From the NCBI RefSeq assembly GCF_029227915.1, contig NC_079876.1, positions 33,773,828 to 33,837,827 on the forward strand: a DNA stretch of 64,000 nucleotides, read 5' to 3'. The stretch's first letter is position 1; each line of letters begins with the position of its first letter. The stretch is from Hydractinia symbiolongicarpus (lineage: Eukaryota; Cnidaria; Hydrozoa; Anthoathecata; Hydractiniidae). Of the stretch, positions 10,602-21,555 are shown one piece after another. The position numbers and the translations under genes are program-made. The notes under the pieces are model-generated. The model saw only the letters and a program-made list of their open reading frames with translations, did no database searches and was not told the DNA's origin.

Positions 10602-12447
10602 TACGAATATGTCACCCAACCGTTATAACACAAACGGATTGATACTGTTAGAAAGTCAATGAAATGTAGTTTTTTAAAACTGTCTCTATTTCTTCAGCGC
10701 GGGATAACGGCTAGGATTGGTCCCACAGTAATAAGTGTCTTTTTTATCTTAATTTTCAAATGAAGCGCTACCACAGCGCCCAGTGTAATCGCTGAGTTTC
10801 GGCAATCATGTCAAATTAAGAAGAATGTTATTTCTTGGAGTCCAATTGTCTCACTTATAACATTTATAACGTCACAGTCCAAAATCAGTTCAATTTAGTC
10901 CCACAGTCAATCGTTTTACTGTTAAAAGCAATGCAACCTATTAATATGAGAAAAATATCGCTAAATGCATGTTTGTACGAATATGTGACACAAACGTTCT
11001 AACTCAAATGGATTGATACTGTTAGAAAGTCATTGAAATGTAGTTCTTGAAGCTGTCAATATTTCTGCAGCGCCTCCTAACGGCTACGATTGGTCCAACA
11101 GTACAAAATGACGTATTTATCTACATTTTTAAATGAAGCTCTACCACAGCGGCCAGTGGAATCGCTGAGTTCCGGCAATCACGTCAAATTAAGAAGAATG
11201 TTATTTCTTGGAGTCCAATTGTCTCATTTATCAAATTTATCAGGTCACAGTCCAAAGTTAGTTCAATTAAGTCCCACAGTCAATCGTTTCACTGTTAAAA
11301 GCGATACAACCTAGTAATACCGGAAAGATATCACGAAATACATGTTGGTACGAATATGTGACTCAACCGTTGTAACACAAACGGATTGATACTGTTAGAA
11401 AGTCAATGAAATGTAGTTTTTGAAACTGTCTCTAATTCTTCAGCGCGGGATAACGGCTAGGATTGGTCCCACAGTAAAAAATGACTTATTCATCTAAATT
11501 TTTAAATGAAGCGCTACCACAGCGCCCAGTGTAACCGCTGAGTTCCGGCAATCATGTCAAATTAAGAAGAATGTTTTTTCTTGGAGTCCAATTGTCTTAC
11601 TTATAACATTTATAACGTCACAGTCCAAAATCAGTTCAATTTTGTCCCACAGTCAATCGTTTCACTGTTAAAAGCAATGCAACCTATTAAATGAGAAAAA
11701 TATCGCTTAATGCATGTTTGTACGAATATGTGACACAAACGTTGTAACTCAAATGGACTGATACTGTTAGAAAGTCATTGAAATGTAGTCCTTGAAGTTG
11801 TCAATATTTCTTCAGCGCGTCCTAACGGCTACGATTGGTCCCAGAGTACAAAATGACTTATTTATCTAAATTTTTAAATAAAGCGCTCCCACAGCGGCCA
11901 GTGTAATCGCTGAGTTCCGGCAATCACGTCAAATTAAGAAGAATGTTATTTCTTGGAGTCCAATTGTCTCATTTATCAAATTTATCAGGTCACAGTCCAA
12001 AGTTAGTTCAATTAAGTCCCACAGTCAACCGTTTCATTGTTAAAAGCTATGCAACCTAGTAATATCAGAAAAATATCGCTAAATACATGTTAGTAGGATT
12101 ATGTGACCCAACCGTTGTAACTCAAACGGACTGACATCGATAGAAAGACCGAGAAAAGTTGTATTTGAAACTGTCTCTATTTCTTCAGCGCGCGCTAACG
12201 GCTAGGATTCGTCCCACGGTTAAAAAGTGACTTTTTAATCTTAATTTTCAAATGAAGCGCTACCACAGCGCCCAGTGTAATCGCTGAGTTCCGGCAATCA
12301 TGTCAAATTAAGAAGAATGTTATTTCTTGGAGTCCAATTGTCTCACTTATAAAATTTATAAGGTCACAGTCAAAAATCAGTTCAATTTAATCCCACAGTC
12401 AATCATTTCACTGGTAAAAGCGATGCAACCTATTAATATGAGAAAAT
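10602..12447 (+). repeat. 1866 bp 5-mer higher-order repeat, copy 2
   Basis: Follows copy 1 directly and agrees with it almost base for base up to about 12447. There the unit switches at GAGAAAATTATCGCAAAATAC to a B-like end. The join is therefore inside a monomer, about 19 bases before the expected end of the copy. Confidence 0.9.
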
Positions 12448-12619
12448 TATCGCAAAATACATGTTGGTACGAATATATGACTCATCCGTTGTTACTCAAA
12501 CGGATTGATGCTGTTAGAAAGTCAATGAAATGTAGTTTTTGAAACTGTCTCTATATCTTCAGCGCGGGAAAACGGCTAGGATTGGTCCCACAGTAAAAAA
12601 TGACTTATTCATCTAAATT

Positions 12620-13370
12620 TTTAAATGAAGCGCTACCACAGCGCCCAGTGTAATCGCTGAGTACCGGCAATCATGTCAAATTAAGAAGAATGTTATTTCT
12701 TGGAGTCCAATTGTCTCACTTATAACATTTATAACGTCACAGTCCAAAATCAGTTCAATTTAGTCCCACAGTCAATCGTTTCACTGTTAAAAGCAATGCA
12801 ACCTATTAATATGAGAAAAATATTATCGCTAAATGCATGTTTGTACGAATATGTGACACAAACGTTCTAACTCAAATGGATTGATACTGTTAGAAAGTCA
12901 TTGAAATGTAGTTTTTGAAGCTGTCAATATTTCTGCAGCGCCTCCTAACGGCTACGATTGGTCCAACAGTACAAAATGACGTATTTATCTACATTTTTAA
13001 ATGAAGCTCTACCACAGCGGCCAGTGGAATCGCTGAGTTCCGGCAATCACGTGAAATTAAGAAGAATGTTATTTCTTGGAGTCCAATTGTCTCATTTATC
13101 AAATTTATCAGGTCACAGTCCAAAGTTAGTTCAATTAAGTCCCACAGTCAATCGTTTCACTGTTAAAAGCGATACAACCTAGTAATACCGGAAAGATATC
13201 ACGAAATACATGTTGGTACGAATATGTGACTCAACCGTTGTAACACAAACGGATTGATACTGTTAGAAAGTCAATGAAATGTAGTTTTTGAAACTGTCTC
13301 TAATTCTTCAGCGCGGGATAACGGCTAGGATTGGTCCCACAGTAAAAAATGACTTATTTATCTAAATTTT
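12620..13370 (+). repeat. partial third copy of the 5-mer block
   Basis: About two monomers matching roughly 10750-11500 at offset 1866-1868. A 3-base insertion (ATATTATCGC near 12820) shifts the offset by two to three. The match is lost near 13370, where a TATATGAAGCG variant and an AGAGCCC box start. Boundaries are approximate. Confidence 0.8.
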
Positions 13371-16300
13371 TATATGAAGCGCTACCACAGAGCCCAGTGT
13401 AATCGCTGAGTTTCGGCAATCATGTCAAATTAAGAAGATTGTTATTTCTTGGAGTCCAATTGTCTCACTTATAACATTTATAACGTCACAGTCCAAAATC
13501 AGTTCAATTTAGTCCCACAGTCAATCGTTTCACTGTTAAAAGCAATGCAACCTATTAATATGAGAAAAATATCGCTAAATGCATGTTTGTACGAATATGT
13601 GACACAAACGTTCTAACTCAAATGGACTGATACTGTTAGAAAGTTATTGAAATGTAGTTCTTGAAGCTGTCAATATTTCTTCAGCGCGTCCTAACGGCTA
13701 GGATTCGAGCCACAGTACAAAATGACTTATTTATCTACATTTTTAAATGAAGCGCTACCACAGCGGCCAGTGGAATCGCTGAGTTCCCGCAATCACGTCA
13801 AATTAAGAAGAATGTTATTTCTTGGAGTCCAATTGTCTCATTTATCAAATTTATCAGGTCACAGTCCAAAGTTAGTTCAATTAAGTCCCACAGTCAATCG
13901 TTTCATTGTTAAAAGCTATGCAACCTAGTACTATCAGAAAAATATCGCTAAATACATGTTAGTACGAATATGTGACCCAACCGTTGTAACTCAAACGGAC
14001 TGACACCGTTAGAAAGGAAATGAAATGTAATTTTTGAACCTTTCGCTATTTTTTTAACGCGCGATAACGGCTAGGATTGGTCACACGGTAAAGAATGATT
14101 TATTTATCTAAATTCTTAAATGAAGCGCTACCACAGCGCCCAGTGTAATCGCTAAGTTCCGGCAATCACGCCAAATTAAGAAGAATGTTTTTTCTTGTAG
14201 TCCAATTGTCTCATTTATCACATTTATCAGGTCACAGTCCGAAGTTAGTTCAATTAAGTCCCACAGTCAATCGTTTCATTGTTAAAAGCAATTCAACCTA
14301 TTAATATGAGAAACATATCGCTAAATGCATGTTTGTACGAATATGTGACACAAACGTTCTAACTCAAATGGACTGATACTGTTAGAAAGTTATTGAAATG
14401 TAGTTCTTGAACCTGTCAATATTTCTTCAGCGCGTCCTAACGGCTAGGATTCGACCCACAGTACAAAATGACTTATTTATCTACATTTTTAAATGAAGCG
14501 CTACCACAGCCGCCAGTGGAATCGCTGAGTTCCCGCAATCACGTCAAATTAAGAAGAATGTTATTTCTTGGAGTCCAATTGTCTCATTTATCAAATTTAT
14601 CAGGTCACAGTCCAAAGTTAGTTCAATTAAGTCCCACAGTCAATCGTTTCATTGTTAAAAGCTATGCAACCTAGTAATATCAGAAAAATATCGCTAAATA
14701 CATGTTAGTACGAATATGTGACCCAACCGTTGTAACTCAAACGGACTGACACCGTTAGAAAGGAAATGAAATGTTATTTTTGAACCTTTCGCTATTTCTT
14801 CAACGCGCGATAACGGCTAGGATTGGTCACACGGTAAAGAATGATTTATTTATCTAAATTTTTAAATGAAGCGCTACCACAGCGCCCAGTGTAATCGCTA
14901 AGTTCCGGCAATCACGCCAAATTAAGAAGAATGTTTTTTCTTGGAGTCCAATTGTCTCATTTATCACATTTATCAGGTCACAGTCCAAAGTTAGTTCAAT
15001 CAAGTCCCACAGTCAATCGTTTCATTGTTAAAAGCAATGCAATCTAGTAATATCAGAAAAATATCTCTAAATACATGTTGGTACGAATATGTGACCCAAC
15101 CATTGTAACTCAAACGGACTGACACCGTTAGAAAGTCAATGAAATGTAGTTTTTGAAACTGTCGCTATTCTTCAGCCCGCAATAACGGCTAGGATTGGTC
15201 CCACGGTAAAGAATGACTTATTTATCTAAATTTTTAAATGAAGCGCTACCACAGCGCCCAGTGTAATAAGCTGAGTTCCAGCAAGCACATCAAATTAAGA
15301 AGAATGTTATTTCTTGGAGTCCAGTTGTCTCATTTCTCAAATTTATCAGGTCGCTGTCCAAAGATAGTTCAATTAAGTCCCACAGTCAATCGTTTCATTG
15401 TTAAAAGCGATGCAATCTAGTAATATCAGAAAAATATCGCTAAATACATGTTGGTACTAATATGTCAACCAACCGTTGTAACACAAACGGATTGATACTG
15501 TTGAAAAGTCAATGAAATGTAGTTTTTGAAACTGTCTCTATTTCTTCAGCGCGGGATAACGGCTAGGATTGGTCCCACAGTAAAAAATGACTTATTCATC
15601 TAAATTTTTAAATGAAGCGCTACCACAGCGGCCAGTGTAATGGCTGAGTTCCGGCAATCACGTCAAATTAAGATGAATGTTATTTCTTGGAGTCCAATTG
15701 TCTCATTTATCAAATTTATCAGGTCACAGTCCAAAGTTAGTTCAATTAAGTCCCACAGTCAATCGTTTCACTGTTAAAAGCGATACAACCTAGTAATACC
15801 GGAAAGATATCACGAAATACATGTTGGTACGAATATGTGACTCAACCGTTGTAACACAAACGGATTGATACTGTTAGAAAGTCAATGAAATGTAGTTTTT
15901 GAAACTGTCTCTAATTCTTCAGCGCGGGATAACGGCTAGGATTGGTCCCACAGTAAAAGATGACTTATTCATCTAAATTTTTAAATGAAGCGCTACCACA
16001 GCGCCCAGTGTAATCGCTGAGTTCCGGCAATCATGTCAAATTAAGAAGAATGTTTTTTCTTGGAGTCCAATTGTCTTACTTATAACATTTATAACGTCAC
16101 AGTCCAAAATCAGTTCAATTTTGTCCCACAGTCAATCGTTTCACTGTTAAAAGCAATGCAACCTATTAAATGAGAAAAATATCGCTTAATGCATGTTTGT
16201 ACGAATATGTGACACAAACGTTGTAACTCAAATGGACTGATACTGTTAGAAAGTCATTGAAATGTAGTCCATGAAGTTGTCAATATTTCTTCAGCGCGTC

Positions 16301-16500
16301 CTAACGGCTACGATTGGTCCCAGAGTACAAAATGACTTATTTATCTAAAATTTTAAATAAAGCGCTCCCACAGCGGCCAGTGTAATCGCTGAGTTCCGGC
16401 AATCACGTCAAATTAAGAAGAATGTTATTTCTTGGAATCCAATTGTCTCATTTATCAAATTTATCAGGTCACAGTCCAAAGTTAGTTCAATTAAGTCCCA
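13370..16500 (+). repeat. C-D dimer satellite block with a dispersed copy of the 9-10 kb block
   Basis: Units alternate between C-like and D-like, so that identical sites recur every 746 bp (open frames at 13722 and 14468). Part of this block, about 15676-16601, matches 9331-10256 at an offset of 6345 (17 monomers), and shares GATACAACC, CTCTAATTC, TTAAATGAG, GCTCCCACAG, CAGTCAACCG and AGTAGGATTATG. A rarer variant with TAATAAGCTGAG and GCAAGCACATC lies near 15265 and recurs near 21605 and 27460. Confidence 0.78.
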
Positions 16501-16502
16501 CA

Positions 16503-17621
16503 GTCAACCGTTTCATTGTTAAAAGCTATGCAACCTAGTAATATCAGAAAAATATCGCTAAATACATGTTAGTAGGATTATGTGACCCAACCGTTGTAAC
16601 TCAAACGGACTGACACCGTTAGAAAGTCAATGAAATGTAGTTTTTGAAACTTACGCAATTTCTTCAGCGCGCGATAACGGCTACGATTGGTCACACGGTA
16701 AAGAATGATTTATTTATCTAAATTTTTAAATGAAGCGCTACTACAGCGCCCAGTGTAATCGCTCAGTTCCGGCAATCATGTGAAATTAAGATGAATGTTA
16801 TTTCTTGGAGTTCAATTGTCTCATTTATCACATTTATCAGGTCACAGTCCAAAGTTAGTTCAATTATGTCCCACAGTCAATCGTTTCACTGTTAAAAGCG
16901 ATACAATCTAGTAATACCGGAAAGATATCACGAAATATATGTTGGTACAAATATGTGACTTAACCGTTGTAACACAAACGGATTGATACTGTTAGAAAGT
17001 CAATGAAATGTAGTTTTTGAAACTCTCTCTATTTCTTCAGCGCGGGATAACGGCTAGGATTGGTCCCACAATATAAAATGACTTATTCAACTAGATTTTT
17101 ATATGAAGCGCTACCACAGAGCCCAATGTAATCGCTGAGTTTCGGCAATCATGTCAAATTAAGAAGAATGTTATTTCTTGGAGTCCAATTGTCTCACTTA
17201 TAACATTTATAACGTCACAGTCCAAAATCAGTTCAATTTTGTCCCACAGTCAATCGTTTCACTGTTAAAAGCAATGCAACCTATTAATATGAGCAAAATA
17301 TCGCTAAATGCATGTTTGTACGAATATGTGACACAAACGTTCTAACTCAAATGGACTGATACTGTTAGAAAGTTATTGAAATGTAGTTCTTGAAGCTGTC
17401 AATATTTCTTCAGCGCGTCCTAACGGCTAGGATTCGACCAACAGTACAAAATGACTTATTTATCTACATTTTTAAATGAAGCGCTACCACAGCGGCCAGT
17501 GGAATCGCTGAGTTCCCGCAATCACGTCAAATTAAGAAGAATGTTATTTCTTGGAGTCCAATTGTCTCATTTATCAAATTTATCAGGTGACAGTCCAAAG
17601 TTAGTTCAATTAAGTCCCACA
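16503..17621 (+). repeat. 1119 bp 3-mer tandem duplication, copy 1
   Basis: The block repeats at offset 1119, exactly three monomers. Shared rare states are CAGTCAACCG (about 16501 and 17620), TTAGTAGGATTATG, CTTACGCAATTTC, GCTACTACAG, CACGAAATATATG, GTGACTTAACC and CCCACAATATAAAATG. Ends are approximate. Confidence 0.87.
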
Positions 17622-18730
17622 GTCAACCGTTTCATTGTTAAAAGCTATGCAACCTAGTAATATCAGAAAAATATCGCTAAATACATGTTAGTAGGATTAT
17701 GTGACCCAACCGTTGTAACTCAAACGGACTGACACCGTTAGAAAGTCAATGAAATGTAGTTTTTGAAACTTACGCAATTTCTTCAGCGCGCGATAACGGC
17801 TACGATTGGTCACACGGTAAAGAATGATTTATTTATCTAAATTTTTAAATGAAGCGCTACTACAGCGCCCAGTGTAATCGCTCAGTTCCGGCAATCATGT
17901 GAAATTAAGATGAATGTTATTTCTTGGAGTTCAATTGTCTCATTTATCACATTTATCAGGTCACAGTCCAAAGTTAGTTCAATTATGTCCCACAGTCAAT
18001 CGTTTCACTGTTAAAAGCGATACAATCTAGTAATACCGGAAAGATATCACGAAATATATGTTGGTACAAATATGTGACTTAACCGTTGTAACACAAACGG
18101 ATTGATACTGTTAGAAAGTCAATGAAATGTAGTTTTTGAAACTCTCTCTATTTCTTCAGCGCGGGATAACGGCTAGGATTGGTCCCACAATATAAAATGA
18201 CTTATTCAACTAAATTTTTATATGAAGCGCTACCACAGAGCCCAATGTAATCGCTGAGTTTCGGCAATCATGTCAAATTAAGAAGAATGTTATTTCTTGG
18301 AGTTCAATTGTCTCACTTATAGCATTTATAACGTCACAGTCCAAAATCAGTTCAATTTAGTCCCACAGTCAATCGTTTCACTGTTAAAAGCAATGCAACC
18401 TATTAATATGAGCAAAATATCGCTAAATGCATGTTTGTACGAATATGTGACACAAACGTTCTAACTCAAATGGACTGATACTGTTAGAAAGTTATTGAAA
18501 TGTAGTTCTTGAAGCTGTCAATATTTCTTCAGCGCGTCCTAACGGCTAGGATTCGACCAACAGTACAAAATGACTTATTTATCTACATTTTTAAATGAAG
18601 CGCTACCACAGCGGCCAGTGGAATCGCTGAGTTCCCGCAATCACGTCAAATTAAGAAGAATGTTATTTCTTGGAGTCCAATTGTCTCATTTATCAAATTT
18701 ATCAGGTCACAGTCTAAAGTTAGTTCAATT
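17622..18730 (+). repeat. 1119 bp 3-mer tandem duplication, copy 2
   Basis: Adjacent to copy 1 and nearly identical, with scattered single-base changes such as TTATAGCATTT for TTATAACATTT. The match ends near 18711-18735, where CAGTCTAAAG and CAGTCAATCG replace CAGTCCAAAG and CAGTCAACCG. Confidence 0.87.
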
Positions 18731-20070
18731 AAGTCCCACAGTCAATCGTTTCATTGTTAAAAGCTATGCAACCTAGTAATATCAGAAAAATATCGCTAAA
18801 TACATGTTAGTACGAATATGTGACCCAACCGTTGTAACTCAAACGGACTGACAACGTTAGAAAGGAAATGAAATGTAATTTTTGAACCTTTCGCTATTTC
18901 TTCAACGCGCGATAACTGCTAGGATTGGTCACACGGTAAAGAATGATTTATTTATCTAAATTTTTAAATGAAGCGCTACCACAGCGCCCAGTGTAATCGC
19001 TAAGTTCCGGTAATCACGCCAAATTAAGAAGAATGTTTTTTCTTGGAGTCCAATTGTCTCATTTATCACATTTATCAGGTCACAGTCCAAAGTTAGTTCA
19101 ATTAAGTCCCACAGTCAATCGTTTCATTGTTAAAAGCAATGCAACCTATTAATATGAGAAAAATATCGCTAAATGCATGTTTGTACGAATATGTGACACA
19201 AACGTTCTAACTCAATAGGACTGATACTGTTAGAAAGTTATTGAAATGTAGTTCTTGAAGCTGTCAATATTTCTTCAGCGCGTCCTAACGGCTAGGATTC
19301 GACCCACAGTACAAAATGACTTATTTATCTACATTTTTAAATGAAGCGCTACCACAGCGGCCAGTGGAATCGCTGAGTTCCCGCAATCACGTCAAATTAA
19401 GAAGAATGTTATTTCTTGGAGTCCAATTGTCTCATTTATCAAATTTATCAGGTCAAAGTCCAAAGTTAGTTCAATTAAGTCCCACAGTCAATCGTTTCAT
19501 TGTTAAAAGCTATGCAACCTAGTAATATCAGAAAAATATCGCTAAATACATGTTAGTACGAATATGTGACCCAACCGTTGTAACTCAAACGGACTGACAC
19601 CGTTAGAAAGGAAATGAAATGTAATTTTTGAACCTTTCGCTATTTCTTCAACGCGCGATAACGGCTAGGATTGGTCACACGGTAAAGAATGATTTATTTA
19701 TCTAAATTTTTAAATGAAGCGCTACCACAGCGCCCAGTGTAATCGCTAAGTTCCGGCAATTACGCCAAATTAAGAAGAATGTTTTTTCTTGGAGTCCAAT
19801 TGTCTCATTTATCACATTTATCAGGTCACAGTCCAAAGTTAGTTCAATTAAGTCCCACAGTCAATCGTTTCATTGTTAAAAGCAATGCAATCTAGTAATA
19901 TCAGAAAAATATCTCTAAATACATGTTGGTACGAATATGTGACCCAACCATTGTAACTCAAACGGACTGACACCGTTAGAAAGTCAATGAAATGTAGTTT
20001 TTGAAACTGTCGCTATTCTTCAGCCCGCAATAACGGCTAGGATTGGTCCCACGGTAAAGAATGACTTATT
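18580..20070 (+). repeat. 1491 bp 4-mer tandem duplication, copy 1
   Basis: Repeats at offset 1491 (four monomers). Shared rare states are CAGTCTAAAG (18711 and 20202), TTCCGGTAATCACGCC (19003 and 20494), CTCAATAGGACTG (19212 and 20702), CAATTACGCC, and ATATCTCTAAATAC. Ends are approximate. Confidence 0.88.
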
Positions 20071-21555
20071 TATCTACATTTTTAAATGAAGCGCTACCAC
20101 AGCGGCCAGTGGAATCGCTGAGTTCCCGCAATCACGTCAAATTAAGAAGAATGTTATTTCTTGGAGTCCAATTGTCTCATTTATCAAATTTATCAGGTCA
20201 CAGTCTAAAGTTAGTTCAATTAAGTCCCACAGTCAATCGTTTCATTGTTAAAAGCTATGCAACCTAGTAATATCAGAAAAATATCGCTAAATACATGTTA
20301 GTACGAATATGTGTCCCAACCGTTGTAACTCAAACGGACTGACAACGTTAGAAAGGAAATGAAATGTAATTTTTGAACCTTTCGCTATTTCTTCAACGCG
20401 CGATAACGGCTAGGATTGGTCACACGGTAAAGAATGATTTATTTATCTAAATTTTTAAATGAAGCGCTACCACAGCGCCCAGTGTAATCGCTAAGTTCCG
20501 GTAATCACGCCAAATTAAGAAGAATGTTTTTTCTTGGAGTCCAATTGTCTCATTTATCACATTTATCAGGTCACAGTCCAAAGTTAGTTCAATTAAGTCC
20601 CACAGTGAATCGTTTCATTGTTAAAAGCAATGCAACCTATTAATATGAGAAAAATATCGCTAAATGCATGTTTGTACGAATATGTGACACAAACGTTCTA
20701 ACTCAATAGGACTGATACTGTTAGAAAGTTATTGAAATGTAGTTCTTGAAGCTGTCAATATTTCTTCAGCGCGTCCTAACGGCTAGGATTCGACCCACAG
20801 TACAAAATGACTTATTTATCTACATTTTTAAATGAAGCGCTACCACAGCGGCCAGTGGAATCGCTGAGTTCCCGCAATCACGTCAAATTAAGAAGAATGT
20901 TATTTCTTGGAGTCCAATTGTCTCATTTATCAAATTTATCAGGTCACAGTCCAAAGTTAGTTCAATTAAGTCCCACAGTCAATCGTTTCATTGTTAAAAG
21001 CTATGCAACCTAGTAATATCAGAAAAATATCGCTAAATACATGTTAGTACGAATATGTGACCCAACCGTTGTAACTCAAACGGACTGACATCGTTAGAAA
21101 GGAAATGAAATGTAATTTTTGAACCTTTCGCTATTTCTTCAACGCGCGATAACGGCTAGGATTGGTCACACGGTAAAGAATGATTTATTTATCTAAATTT
21201 TTAAATGAAGCGCTACCACAGCGCCCAGTGTAATCGCTAAGTTCCGGCAATTACGCCAAATTAAGAAGAATGTTTTTTCTTGGAGTCCAATTGTCTCATT
21301 TATCACATTTATCAGGTCACAGTCCAAAGTTAGTTCAATTAAGTCCCACAGTCAATCGTTTCATTGTTAAAAGCAATGCAATCTAGTAATATCAGAAAAA
21401 TATCTCTAAATACATGTTGGTGCGAATATGTGACCCAACCATTGTAACTCAAACGGACTGACACCGTTAGAAAGTCAATGAAATGTAGTTTTTGAAACTG
21501 TCGCTATTCTTCAGCCCGCAATAACGGCTAGGATTGGTCCCACGGTAAAGAATGA
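20071..21555 (+). repeat. 1491 bp 4-mer tandem duplication, copy 2
   Basis: Directly follows copy 1 with scattered differences, for example GTGTCCCAACC near 20311, CAGTGAATCG near 20604 and TGGTGCGAATATG near 21418. After it the unit passes into the TAATAAGCTGAG variant also seen at 15265. Confidence 0.88.

Noticed and set aside
12327-12542. 71-codon open frame
   Set aside because: A chance frame in a C/B chimeric monomer, present once, with no protein-like features.
13722-13928. 68-codon frames in the C-D zone (also 14468, 17451, 18570, 19316, 20061, 20807, 22299, 23045) and 60-codon frames at 15238, 21577 and 27429
   Set aside because: Same satellite segment in each case. Frames are lost in other subfamilies by ordinary substitutions and the 373 bp period shifts the frame.
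14444-14460. GGATTCGACCC resembles the B box of tRNA-type Pol III promoters
   Set aside because: Only some C-derived units have it; most units read GGATTGGTCCC. I found no A box at a fitting distance, so it is probably coincidence.
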